NCBI GenBank assembly: GCA_963691815.1
Contig: OY829663.1
Coordinates: 4,798,023 to 4,862,022 of the forward strand
Direction: 5' to 3'
Origin: Echiichthys vipera
Taxonomy: Eukaryota > Chordata > Actinopteri > Perciformes > Trachinidae
DNA: 64,000 nucleotides
Of the stretch, positions 10,330-25,158 are shown in pieces. The notes beneath the pieces were generated by a model. That model was not told the origin of the DNA, did not search any database, and saw nothing but the letters and a program-made list of their open reading frames with translations. Numbering within the stretch: the stretch's first letter is position 1; the number at the start of each line of letters is the position of its first letter. Made by a program: the position numbers and the translations under genes.

Positions 10330-10757
10330 TCCTATCGACTTCACACTTGACACTGCACTCCCTTGTGCCCTCAGAAACACACCTGCCAACTGTGAAGTTG
10401 ATCGGATGAACGGTTTTTGAGATATGCGAAGGACAGTCATACATACATACATACACAGACAGAGAAAGCTTAAAGTTAAATGATGCTGTTCCAGCGCCAC
10501 CTATTGGCCAGATGAACCATATATATACTCAGTAGATATGACACAGCACTTGAGCAAACTTTAAGGACCACATGTAGCAAAACTGTACAGAAAAATGATG
10601 GAAAAGCACAAAAGTTACAGGTCAAAATGTGAGGTTTGTTGTTATAGTGCCACCATCTGGCCAAATTGCACCAAATTGTGCATGTCACAGGGTCTCCAGC
10701 TATACACCGGCCAAGTGTGAAGAAGATCGAATGAACAGTTCTCAAGATATGTGAAGG
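10330..10757. repeat. Dispersed repeat with two related segments
   Basis: Two blocks share the order 'aagttgatcggatgaac - gagatatg - gaaggaca' (around 10395-10433 and 10714-10758), and a 'gccacc - tggcca' block occurs before each next unit (10496 and 10649). Together they look like parts of a common fish repeat of unknown class. Confidence 0.5.
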
Positions 10758-10793
<36 letters not shown>

Positions 10794-10824
10794 ACGCACA
10801 AGCACACGCACACTCACACACACT
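10758..10824. repeat. (CA)n microsatellite with CG interruptions
   Basis: About 67 bp of CA/CG/CT dinucleotides, directly at the end of the dispersed repeat. Confidence 0.95.
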
Positions 10825-12071
10825 CCTCGCTCTATACAGTAGGTCCATATTTCCTATTCAGACGAAAGGATTTGGTAATTACAAGTAACAGGCATTAACT
10901 ATAAATAACCAATGCTTTCTCTAAGAAATATTCTCTAAATCTCATAAAACTCATGTGGAGGTTTATATAAACCATGTGAATTTTTGGGGGATGAATATCG
11001 TCTACTTATTCGCAGAGATCTCCACCGTGAGCAATGCCAGATTCTCTCTTGGCAGCGGTCCTCCAGATTGATCTGTTGATCCCGGCGCACTGACAGGACG
11101 GCTAATCAAAACAGATACCTAGACGACAAAGGCATTACTTGCGGGTAGAAAACAACATAATTGCCAGCAGCATATGGAATTTAGAACAGCTTTATTTAGT
11201 TGCTCCCAGAACCACCAGAACACAGAATACTTTCCATGTCTAGGAATACCATGTGTCAAATTTAATCTGCACTCATGACAAATCTCCCCCGACTTGTGTA
11301 CTGTTTCTGGTACTTGTCAAGGTTTGCCTCCGCCTGTGTCCAGCAGAGCTCTGAGAGTTTGTTTAGGACAGACGCTGGTGCCAAAAGTTTGTTTCTCATG
11401 TTCGGCTGCGGTGTCAAATGTTATGTTCCAGACCCTGCAGGGGAGCTTTCTCCACTAACAACCCTGAACTGGCTTTAACAGCTCTGACGCCCGCCCATCG
11501 TCCACTTCTTCACAGGTGAAGTGACAGGGGCGCGCTATATAGCGGTCGCTTCACTTTTGGGGCCATTTGTCGATAGGCATTTCCTGTTTTGGGCGTGTTT
11601 GTCTTTGAAAGTGTTGAATACAACACCCTCCGTACCACAGCGTGCGACTGTGTGACTAACAGCTTTATTACACCTTTTGACAACATTCAATTGTGTCGTT
11701 CGTGTAATTCCATGATACTTAGACAGAGTGTGATCAAACAGCTGGAGCAGATGTGAACCTTATTATAGCTGAATATAAGCTGTACTAAGTAAGTACAGTA
11801 GCAGTATGAAGTACTTCAAAAATAAAGTAAGAGATAACCCAGCAATGTAGTATTGCACTTACTGAAAGTAAAGATATCTCAGGCCCTGGCCACACGATCG
11901 AGAAGTTTTCCAGCCACGCGGACTCAACTCAAGAAATATCTGCGTCCACACCAAACCAGTGAAAACAAGCTGAAAACGCTGTAATACGCATGCCGGGCCT
12001 GGGTGTGGCGCTGTAACTGCCACAGAAATACACCAACAACAGAGAAGCAGAGACGGAGCTCAACTGTTGTG
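10825..12071. other. Intergenic, with palindrome at 11516-11554
   Basis: Apart from the palindrome, nothing is recognised. The part from about 11890 has the look of an old DNA transposon interrupted by a SINE tail, but its ends are not defined. Confidence 0.4.
11516..11554. repeat. 39-bp imperfect palindrome
   Basis: The outer arms GTGAAGTGAC and GTCGCTTCAC pair with one mismatch. The inner CGCTATATAGCG (11533-11544) is a perfect 12-bp palindrome. Confidence 0.85.
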
Positions 12072-12146
12072 TAGAAGAAGAAGAAGAAGAAGAAGAAGAA
12101 GAATTCCTTTATTCGTCCCGCAATGGGGAAATTCAATTTGAGAATC
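12072..12146 (-). mobile_element. SINE family B, 3' tail fragment
   Basis: A (GAA)n run followed by TTTATTCGTCCCGCAATGGG, the reverse complement of the family B 3' end. Only the last ~75 bp are present. Confidence 0.75.
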
Positions 12147-14041
12147 ATAATACAAACACCACAGAGTTTGTCCCAAATCCTATCTTGACTTTTAAGGATA
12201 CACCAAATCGATATCAAAGATCTAGCAGCCACGAAGGCCGAGTGTGCCCCCCTCACGTCGAGTGTTTCTGGGACAAAAAGTTGCACTCAAGCACAATGCA
12301 AAGACTTCAGCCGACGGCCAACTAGCTCGTACGTTCTGTGCCTGTGTGAGAGGAAATTACCCTCCACACCAGCAGGTGGCACTAGTCTGTGTTCCTCATT
12401 CATAAAGAGAAACCAGAAGACCGACAGGACGGAAAGATGCCAGTTACCACATTAACAACACAACCCCATGTTGGGAGAACAAATTACATTTACAATAACA
12501 CAATTATTAATGGTTTCTGTTAGAGAGCTTAATGACTCACAGCCTCTAGACTTGAGCCCTTTACTTGCTTTTCCTCACTTCCATTTCTCTTCTTGTGCAC
12601 TGATTCACTTAAACTTCACAGTGAATCAGGGACTTCTCTCACCCACAGTCTGCGCTGAATAGCAGCCAAAGAGAGATAACTAGTGCCAAAGGTGCGAGAC
12701 GATCCATCATTTGTAGATGGCCAAGTGTCGGCCTGTTGTGTCAGTGCCTTTAGTCCCTTGCACTGGTCTCCAAAAGCTCGGGAGCCTACATTACCCACAA
12801 TGCAACACATAATCTATCATCTTTTGTTAGACTTGCCTGGTAAATGGCAACATCTTTAAAACCCCAAGTCCCAGTTTTTTCTTTTTTAAACCTAATGACA
12901 TTTATTATCTCAGACTTCACGAAGTTCCCTTCAGAAGTGCTGATTCAACTGTTTCCTCGGGCTCAGTTGTTCTCCGCCATGATGGGTGAACCGAACTCTT
13001 TAAATACAGATTTCTTTTGGATGAAAACACCGCGGCAGTCAAACCACCTTCATGACAGACGTGCTGCAGTTTACCCTCTGATAAAAGGTCTTTGTGTGCA
13101 CGGCCTGGTGGCTTTTTAAAAAACATCTCAAGGGTGTTGAGAGGTGGATGAGTCCCCATCAAATCTGACGCTGCTCCATGGGTGTTTTGGAGGATGTGAG
13201 CGCACTGGATGCACCTGTGAGTATGTGTGTGTTTGTGGGTCTGTGCATCCATGTGAGTGTTATGGAATCCCCTGGTAGCTAATGCAGTGTTTCTCATGTG
13301 TGTGTGTGTGTGTGTGTAGATACAGTGGTCTCCAGGATCAGGGCCTTCTTTCCAGGCCTGGCTGGCGGGGGGCGCCTGGCCTGTCTGTCCCCATGTCTAC
13401 CCATCTGTCTCTGGGCTCGGCTTGGAGAGGTGTGGGGTGAGGGATGGGGAGCCAGGCAGATGTACAGCCATTAAGTGGTGACGTGGGACTGAGAACCTGT
13501 GAGAAGGCAGAACCAGGGATTACAACCGGGTGGGCAACAGTTCTCAAACAAAGACCCCACATGTGAATATTATATATATATATCTTAATGTATTTGTATT
13601 GTTATTGCCATTAGAAACAATCATGAGGTCAGTCAGTGAGGCGTGATGGCTGAACTTTCATGCAAATTCAGACGCAGACATAATGTCAATGGTCTTTACA
13701 GGTTTGCCTTCAGTGTAAAGTATTTCCAATGAAAAGTGTTTGCAGCAAGGTTTGTTCATATCGTCCAGAGCAGACAGCACCATGTTCCTAGAGACGGATG
13801 TTGCTGTTAAGTTATATCACCTCCGTTAAGCAGGTTATGTTTTGGGCTCAGTTTCTCTGTTTGTTGGTTTGTAATTCAGCAGGTTATAGAAAACTCCTGG
13901 CCTGATGTCCGTGAAACTTTGTTGAAAGGTGTTAAATTACAACTTTGGAGTCACAGGACATACACGCAAGTTTTTTTTTCACTTTGTTAACATTGTGACA
14001 TCGGGCATGTGTGCTGCATTCATGTGGTGTCAGAATCTCAT
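12147..14041. other. No gene; CTCF motif and short TG run
   Basis: A consensus-matching CTCF core CCAGCAGGTGGCAC lies at 12369-12382 (+). There is a TG run at 13297-13317, then a GC-rich block (13330-13560). No exon is recognised. Confidence 0.45.
12369..12382 (+). promoter_or_regulatory. CTCF-like motif
   Basis: CCAGCAGGTGGCAC matches the vertebrate CTCF core CCASYAGRKGGCRS at all 14 positions. Binding is not shown. Confidence 0.4.
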
Positions 14042-14296
14042 CTCATCTTCAGCCTCTTATGAGGCTGAAGATGAGGGTCGCGGGGGCAGCAGCTTTAGCA
14101 AGGGACCCCAAACTTCCCTTTCCCGGGCCACATTAACCAGCTCTAACTGGGGGATCCTGAGGCGTTCCCAGGCCAGTGTGGAGATCTAGTCTCTCCACCT
14201 GGTCCTTGGTCTTCCCCGAGGCCTCCTCCCAGCTGGACGTGCCTGGAACACCTCCCTAGGGAGGCACCCTCAGGGGGCATCCTTACTAGATGCCAG
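14042..14296 (-). pseudogene. LINE ORF2 C-terminal fragment, inverted copy
   Basis: The minus strand carries the same polyprotein tail as 5233-5440, extended slightly upstream. It has the same in-frame TAG after the RWRD motif. The 3' end merges into a perfect 15-bp inverted repeat (14042-14075: CTCATCTTCAGCCTC, TTAT, complement). Confidence 0.75.
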
Positions 14297-16929
14297 TAAG
14301 TTGTGGTGTCAGAATATTTGGAAAAATTAGTTCTGGATCATATTTTGTGGCTCACCTGATCGCAGATGTATTATAAGAAATGGATTGCAGCTAATTCTCG
14401 TCAGTGGACACTTGTGGTACTGCAACAAAAAACCTCCCTGTGACCACCTTTATAACAGAGACGTCAGTAAAACTGTGGACAGCACACCTCAAACTGCAGG
14501 TCCATTATGACTCTTTATCCCGTGACGTCATCCAAATGTAAAGTCTATGAGCCGAGCAGGAACTAGTGAATGTTGCCAGCGGGAGAAACACTACTGTGCA
14601 TGTTCCGTGGTGTGGTAAGTAAACCCAGAAGCTTATAAACTTTTTTTAGCGTCTGCACCAAGTGAGCAATTCTCACTGAACTGAAAAGGTGAAAATTTTG
14701 GATCGAGTTCTTATAATACACCCATGCATCTGATCGTGATCATGATGCCTTAAAGCTCATGAACACACCACAGTCAGAAGACAGTCTTCTGAAATGAGAC
14801 CATTCAAGAAGCATGTGAACGCACCATAGGCCTTGGTACTGGTGCCAAGGAGCGCCCTGGTTTAAAATCTAATAATGTAACAAATACCCCATTGGAAACC
14901 ACTGTTTGTGCAAGGCTGGATACCAGTGTAGGCATGGACGGATTATGAGACGATTGGCTTCTCTGAACTACACACCCAAACTCAGAATTGACTTTGAGCA
15001 CTTCCTTGTCATTTTTTGGTTTCACACTTCCTCGTGAACATTTTCTGATTGTTTTTAAAGTTGTTTTGCTTCTATTTGTAGTTGCTTTGCATGCTTCTGC
15101 TTGGTTTTAGTCATTATTTGGGTCAATTGCAGTTTTTTGTGTGCGGCCATTTTGCATCTATTGTGATTGTTTAGTGTTTTTGTTGCAGCAACACTTGAGT
15201 GTGACTACGGGCCCCGTGACTGGAGGTGAGAAATGATTTTTGACCTTTTAAACTTCTAATTCAATCATTCCCATCATAAACAGGGAATCCAGTCTCACAT
15301 TGAACTCTTCCTGTTGTTCATTCGTGAATCTAAATACCTCGAAACTGAGCGTATCTGTGGCTGCAGCATCTGTCCACTACTGTCTGAAGTGGCAGTGGGA
15401 AACAGCTGGGCTGAGGTTAGACGTGAGTGTGTGTTGAACTGCAGATCTTGTTTCAACTCGGGAGAAGATGTAAATGGTGTGTGATGGTGTTTGCGGCTCT
15501 GTGTAATGTGTATGTTTGCGGTTGTGGCGGTGGTGTGTGTGTGTGTGTGTGTTTGTGTGTGTGTTTGCAGGTAGGGTTCGGCTCCTCTTGAAAATATGTG
15601 TGTCTGGCCGCGCGTCGCCGCATTGTTCTGTGCGTGATCATGCATACGCGGGGGTTAAATGATCACGGCCTGTCTGAGGTCTGCCCCCCCCTGAGGCCTG
15701 CGCCGTTCGTTGGAAACGCTCTCTGACGCTCTTCCTCTGTCTTTCATTCTCTCAGTGTCTGTCTGTCTGAACACAAACAGAGGTGCTGCCTTCGTGAGGC
15801 ACAAATCCCCACTTCCTCTGAAACTTCCAGCGCCGCTTTTTTCCTGTCCAAATTCCACAGCCATTAAACTTTCCTGGCAGGAATTCAGAAAACAACTCAG
15901 AGGAGAGAAGGATGGAGGAGGAGGGGTGGGGGGGGGGTACACTCCACCCTCCCACACACACCCCTCTCTCTTGTCTCCTCTCCTCTGGATATCACTGATC
16001 TGTGCTCCTGCTGACTACCTTAAATAAAGAGCTGACTTCATACTTGTTTTCGTTTGGCGATCAGGTTTCCTCAAAAGTGTCTACGGGTCTTCACAGAGGG
16101 TCACGACGAGGTCCCGCGGACATCCATCCACTCCGCATAGCTCATATGATATAAACCACGCGCAGATTAGTCTAAGGTAAATATTCAACTAGTGGCTGTG
16201 ATTTCTTTAGTGGCTTTATTACCACTGGCGCTTTGGTTCACCGGTGGTAGTTACACAACACAAACAACATGGCCTCCCACTCAGCGGGACAGCTGAGGGA
16301 GAGGTGGTGCTACCGTGTTGGACAGCTTCTCGCTTTCTCACTTTCTGTGGATTGTGTCGGAGGGAAATTACACAGAGCTTAAGTGACTTTATGGCCTTTT
16401 TGCGGTGCCACAGCTGGTGTTTAGAAAAAAAAAAGTAAAAGAGAAAAAGAAAACTGGCATCAGAACTGCACACACATAAAAATAATTTGACATTTTTAAG
16501 TATTTTATTGACCTGTCTGTTACTCTTGGGTTTCACCGTGAGGCGTGACTCACACTGTGAAAAATAGACCTTTGCTGTCAAGGTGAAAGTATGTACAGTA
16601 CTAAACCTGGAAAAATGGTTGACAATTCTGCCAAATCTTACGTTTAAAATCATTTTTAAGGTTCAAATACGTTCTTTGTACGATATCTGCACATGGTCAC
16701 TACAGTATGTTAAAGTGTAGGCAACTAAAAGACTTTGAGTTTGAAAAAGATTGCGGTTGTAGTTAAAATAACATTAAGTGTCGTACCCTGATCGAATGAA
16801 AGTCAACTACATCCCCATGTGTTTTACTGTCACTTGCCTTTTTTTAATGTTTAGTTACTTTTTGACTGTGAACTTTTTAGTGCCAGCTATTTATTACATT
16901 TTGCATCTTTTACTCATGCTTTTGTTATT
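14297..16929. other. No gene recognised; TG run and short palindrome
   Basis: A 19-bp palindrome TCAGAAGAC-a-GTCTTCTGA lies at 14774-14792, and an interrupted TG run at 15533-15567. The frames at 15710-16027 and 16653-16219 lack domains. Confidence 0.45.
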
Positions 16930-17004
16930 CGCACGATCCTCTTTTGCTGCAGAAACACTGAAAATGTCCCCACTGTGGGACTAATAAAGGAGTATCTCAT
17001 CTTC
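16930..17004 (+). mobile_element. LINE 3' tail
   Basis: CCCCACTGTGGGACTAATAA, followed by GGAGTATCTCATC, is the typical 3' terminus of a fish LINE. The upstream portion could not be delimited. Confidence 0.6.
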
Positions 17005-17702
17005 CAGTGATCCGCCCCACTTTCCTGCTCCATTAATGCACACAACTTGGGTTGCTTCACCCTGTGAATCGCCAGTTCAGCGCTTTTGATGTGACGCAGC
17101 AGCAGTATGAAATGTCTGCTTTGTTTGTATTCCAGTAAAGAGTCGTCCACACCAAGAACTCTAACTCTGACTATACAGTTTTAAAAATTGTTCTAACTCA
17201 AGTGGATGTCCACGCCACAACTATAACATTAACAACAGTGGTGCATAATGTTATAATGTCCACAGCGTATAATGTCTAATGTATGCTGGGGGTTATTGTC
17301 TGTTTATTTTATCATTTATTTGTCTGTCAATTTGTTTTAACTATGTTGTTTTTTAAATATTTGCTTATACATGCATTTTATTTCTGTAATTTTAGGTTGC
17401 CCTCTGAACAGCTGGCCGGGGACTACAGATGCAAACTCGCCTCTGTTGCTCACTCACTTACAGCTTGGTAATCGATTAGGCATTTGATGAACGATATAAA
17501 CACTGACCAATCAAAATCCATCTGAATTTACACGGTGTCACATTCAAACTCAAAATAATAAATAAAGCTTAATAAAGTTGATTTTCCTCTTTACTGAATT
17601 CAACACCATCTCTCTCCTCACCGCACAGCAGCAGCAGCTACTTTTCAACTGTTTTCTTCTTATTCTCATTTATTAAGAATAACGCAAATAAAAGATAATA
17701 TA
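17005..17702. other. No recognised feature
   Basis: AT-rich intergenic DNA. Nothing seen. Confidence 0.45.
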
Positions 17703-18013
17703 TGTGGCTCAGTGTCAGAGTGGGCGTCCTCCATTCGAGAGATCGGCGGTTCGATCCCCACCTCCCCCAGTCCACATGTCGAAGTGTCCTTGGGCAAGAC
17801 ACTGAACCCCAAATTGCTCCCCGCGCTGCACATGGGTGTGTGAATGTGGTGTGAATGGTTAGATTAGATTAGATGGTCTGTAGATGTCCACTGCCATCAG
17901 TGTGAATGTCTGTGTGAACGGGTGAATGTGACAAACACTGTGAAAGCGTCTTGAGTAGTCAGAAGACTAGAAAGGCGCTTTATAAGTACAAGTATATGAG
18001 TTTACCATTTACC
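17703..18013 (+). mobile_element. tRNA-headed SINE, family C
   Basis: The head is TGTGGCTCAGTG with a B-box-like GGTTCGATCCCC. The body holds CCTTGGGCAAGACACTGAAC, and the 3' part has AGTAGTCAGAAGACTAGAAA ending in TTTACCATTTACC. A truncated sister copy lies at 21209-21426. Confidence 0.75.
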
Positions 18014-19192
18014 ATGCTCAGGTCTTTATCGCTATAGTGTGTTGGTGTGGACGGCCCTTAACTTGCCAACGGTCTCATGTGGCGTAAAAACGGGGGGGAA
18101 ATGAACAGTGTGATTGGGAGGCCGATTCTACTGGGTAACCCGGTTCACCCACCACTTGCAAACAGCCTTAAACGGCCCAGAACTAGGATAAATAAGAAGA
18201 CATTTCGTTTCTCTTCTGTTGTTTCAGCCCATTCTAATTGGTTGAATACCAACGCTGTCATGCGCCCTCTGCGTCCGACCACACAAGGCACCCTCGAGTG
18301 TCTGTATGAGAGGAACCAGGCATGCAGCTAGCAGGAGGTGGACAGGGTGGTGGAAGGGTCAAACAAACACAGGACCTTCACCCTGGAGACTGTGGTCACT
18401 TTAGTTACAAGTTTATTTATTTTAACCCAAGCCACAATCTATATTTTTGGCCTTAATTTCATTTAATTTTACAGCATTGTATGACTACTGCAAACCTTCC
18501 ATTTCAAACTATTACATTATTAATAGTAGCCTCATGTTAAGACAATTGCTTTGGACAAAACGGACATCTGCAGGGCAGATGAGTATACTTGTATGTGTGC
18601 TGTATACAAGAGGGTGTAGCTGGGTACGCTGCTCCCTCTACAGCCGCACTGACACACAGGCAGTAGAAAGGGAATTTAACTATCTACATTTTGTGATGAT
18701 TACGTATAAGATATAAATACGATTTTTTTTCACTAGACAAAAGACATTCTCGTCTAAAGCTCTGGAAGCCCGATGCTGATAAGTGACGCCGAGGCGCCCT
18801 GACAAACTGTCTGTATGTGACGAGTTGGGATGAAGACAGGTTTTTTTTTCTTGTGGAAACCTTTAAACGTGCAGGTTTGACATGCAAACAGTGTTTTAAA
18901 CCAACGAGCCGGCTTACTGTGGACACAGATTTAGTGTTAAAGAGGAGGAGAGGGGTTGCTCAGGGCAGAGGAGGTGGGAACAAGTCTCACTTTCCTTCAA
19001 AACCTCCACCCGACATCGCACACAAACGCCCCAAAAACTAACCTTTGTAATGCGCCTTTGGTGTTGAGCCTTGAACTTTCCCTCTGTCACCTTCCTCATG
19101 CTTTATCTTTTTAACTATCCCAAATCCCTGGAGGATAAGTGGCCAAACCAGCTGCTCAGACTTGTAAAAGCAACAGAAGGATTGATGAAGAA

Positions 19193-19194
<2 letters not shown>
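18014..19194. other. No recognised feature
   Basis: Mixed intergenic DNA. The short frames here carry no known motif. Confidence 0.45.
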
Positions 19195-19228
<34 letters not shown>

Positions 19229-19247
19229 GCGCGTGTGTGTGTGTGTG
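19195..19247. repeat. (TG)n microsatellite
   Basis: About 53 bp of TG with CG interruptions. Confidence 0.95.
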
Positions 19248-19319
19248 ACAGAGAGACAGACAGTATGCGAGCTCTGGGGTCTGCAGCGAGACACTGAGCC
19301 CTGAACTCACCAGACTAAA

Positions 19320-19720
19320 TGAGAACAATCTGGGCCGCCTGTGTGAGCCGACTAACCCAGAAAGAAAGAGAGAGTGAGAGAAGGAGCGTGGGAGGGAGCG
19401 ACTCAGCGAGAGGACGGGGGAATTAAAGCTCTCGTCAAAGAGAAGAGGGATTGACAGGAGGAGGAGAAGAAAGTTTCAGACACCTGCGGCGGAAGCCCTC
19501 AGCACACTGTTTGGTTGGAGCTGAGACGGGGGAGGGGGGGGGGGTGCGCGAGGCGTGAGGCGGCTGACTGCAGATCTCAGTGCCGGGCCGGACCAGACCC
19601 GAGCATGCTGGGCTAGCGCTGGTGTAAACAGCCGCGCTGTAATAACTCAGGGACTGGGGGGCTGAAAGGTGATAGCCTGGCAGGAATTGGTTTACAGCCA
19701 AGGCGGCCGACACTTGTGGA
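19320..19720. promoter_or_regulatory. Purine-rich then CpG-rich segment, candidate regulatory element
   Basis: The first half is GAGA-rich. The second half (19480-19720) has an unusual number of CpG dinucleotides for this window and a G-run (19530-19541). It also contains TTTAC and CTGGCAGG motifs. No exon or repeat is recognised. It could be an orphan promoter or an enhancer; the composition is the only evidence. Confidence 0.25.
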
Positions 19721-21208
19721 TGCTGAGACTTCCCCCTCAGACAGAGGCAAGCTTAAATGTAATCGGTGTAAGGGTAGCTTTCCTGTCTACGAATGTTTGC
19801 GCGCACAGACCTGCGGCGGGTCGAGCGAATGGAAACTAAATGATGGAAGAGGATGGAGTGATGAAGACTGGCTCCGGGGTCATGAAAGGCTGGTGATGAT
19901 GATGTATGGCGGGGAGGGAGGGGGCATTGTTTTTGGCTCCACTGGCTCCACCAGGTGTTTTGTGGACAGTTTCTGAGAGTTCCTGTCCTCAGTGGGATCG
20001 GATTAAGGAATAGAAATATGGGCAGTTGGTTTCACACCAGCTGGTGCCCGCCATCGTAGCGCGTATTTGGTTTATCTACCACTCTTTTTGATGTGGTGTT
20101 AAATGGCCATAAAAATCGGGCAGTCTGACAGTAGGAAGTGTTGAGGCCTAAAGAGATTAATTCCAAGCCAGGACTACAAAATGGACATGCTTTCCCGAAG
20201 ACTTCCTCAGATACATTTCTCATTTTACAGCGCTCCTTTCCCCCAACAGATTTTCTTCAAAGCTACGGTTGTGTAGTGCGTGGTTTCTTAAAAAACGGAC
20301 CAGGAGCCAAAGAATCTCGGTGGATTTAGGGCCTCACTCAGACGGGCAACAGCTCTGTGTGATTTGACAAAAATACGCAGAGTCGAGCGGGAAAAAAAAA
20401 GCTGGCTCAAGCAACGAAACGCCTCCAGCAAGGTGCTGCATTATCCGATCAAATGTGCAAGTGCACATTCCTAGTAGGTTACTGTGACATGAACGCTGTA
20501 TAATGTTTACCTGGCAATCATCGCAACAAAAAGATGATTTTTTTTTACAGCTGAAAACTTTCCACTGTGGTGTGTCAAAGTCTTTTTGGAGTCTGATGAG
20601 CCAAAACACTGGATCTATTACTCAAACTGGACTTCCTGGATCCTGTTTCATCGGCTCACCAGAATATTCAAAAACCTGCCCCACCAATGCAGCCCAGCAG
20701 CAGCTCTCCGAAACACAGCGAGCTTGAACCCAACACAGGCAGACGTGTTGAGATAAAAGTCAATGAAGCAGAGAAGTGTCCAAACCAGGAGGGTTGAAGA
20801 CAAATGCATCCAGAGAGGAGTGAGGCAAAGAATAGAGAAAGGCTGGAAGCCGAGGGCCAATGGGAACTACTCAATCTGGCAGGGAATTAGTGGAGATGGG
20901 CCGGTACATAAACTACTGGGCTGATAAGGGGGATAGGAAGCAGGTGAGAGTGTGGGCACTAGGCAGGAAGGTCAGGTGATGGGAAAGGCGTGAAGGGCAA
21001 GAGGTAGTGGCTGACTGGAGAGTTAGCATATTAGGAGCTCAACATCTAAACTGTTTCCACATATGAACAATGGACAATTTGGTTTCTCTTTCACACATGC
21101 AGCACGCAACAGCAGATTCTCCGTGTCTCAGATTTGTTCTCACTTACTGATGATACTCTGTTTGGTTGGGTAAAGCGTGCAGAGGGGAGGGCATGATGTG
21201 GACTACAG
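19721..21208. other. No recognised feature
   Basis: Intergenic. The purine-rich part 20700-21010 has a transposon-like look without definable ends. Confidence 0.4.
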
Positions 21209-21426
21209 AGCGTCCTTGGGCAAGACACTGAACCCAGAATTGCTCCCCGTGCTGCGCATGGGTGTGTGAATGTGGTGTGAATGATTAGATTAGATGGTCT
21301 GTAGATGTCCACCTTCTGTGTGAATGTCTGTGAGAACGGGTCAAAGTGACAAACACTGTGAAAGCGCCTTGAGTAGTCAGAAGACTAGAAAGGTCTTCTG
21401 GCTATATAAATACAAGTCCATTCACC
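21209..21426 (+). mobile_element. SINE family C, 5'-truncated copy
   Basis: Begins at CGTCCTTGGGCAAGACAC and continues to TATATAAATACAAGTCCATT. It lacks the tRNA-like head present at 17703. Confidence 0.75.
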
Positions 21427-22449
21427 AAATCCCCCTTCTCCTTCGCCGTTGGAGATTACCTGTTCTTTTTATCAGGGTTAAGACCATCTGATGTCTAGAC
21501 CAAGTGGATCAAATATTTGTGTTCAAACATACAACTAATGCCTGGATAATCCCAGGTTTGCAGCTGAGAGGTTTGTCATTCTTGACACGTTTGAAGAACA
21601 CATTTAAAGCTTTCTGACAATGACAGATTGCTTCCTGGTAGCCAGACAGATTTTTTAAAAAAGCATCATCCGTGGTGTGCATATTTTAAATTGTCAACAT
21701 ATTCTAACACCATCTAGTGCATTACTTCCAGCAAATTACTGTTAAAAATGTAGCTTTTGATTTGAGACGTTTTCTGATCATAGATTATTGTTTTTTTAAA
21801 TCATTGTATTTTAATCTATCAAATCGTTCACTTCAGTAAAGTCCTCAAGTCAGAATATGTTTTGTCATTTTCAAACGTAGCTTGATAAAAGGGTACTCAA
21901 GTCTAAAGAGTACAGACGGCCTCTGTGTTTCCTTATTGACCGTGTTTGTGTTGCTGCTGGTCTCACGGATTCCCTCTGGATGGATCTGAATGGTGTTTAG
22001 AGAGCGGTAGGTCAACACTGACCCGTGTCCACAGATGGTCTGCAGTAATGGCTCGTGTTGCTGTCAGGGGAGGGGGGCTAACCTGGCCCAGAGTAAACAG
22101 TCAAACAAACACGGAGGTAATCCCACAGTTGTTTAGGTTAGGCCCAGATAGCCTGCAGACTGACATAACAACCTGTCAGTTTATCTTATAATCACATCAC
22201 GTGTCAGAGGTGTTGGTACTATTCAACTTCTGTAGCTTTACTTGACTGATCCAGCTCTAATATTAATAATCATCATCATTATTGTTAATATAGTATGTTC
22301 CATACAAAGCAACAAAGTGAAGTTTACAATCAGAAAATGGAATATTTAAAATATATTTAAAACAAAGCCGTTAGACGCTAAACAATTAAAATTAAAATAT
22401 TATTATGAGGGTAGGATTGGATGTAAAGCAACTGGATTAAAAAATGGTT
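21427..22449. other. No recognised feature
   Basis: Intergenic, AT-rich from 22260. No coding or RNA gene seen. Confidence 0.45.
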
Positions 22450-22471
22450 ACGCGCGTGTGTGTTGGTGGGT

Positions 22472-22508
<37 letters not shown>

Positions 22509-22524
22509 AAAGGGGGGGGGGGGG
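22450..22524. repeat. (TG)n microsatellite and 13-G run
   Basis: TG repeats (22450-22506), then a short AT gap and a 13-G homopolymer (22512-22524). Confidence 0.95.
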
Positions 22525-25158
<2,634 letters not shown>

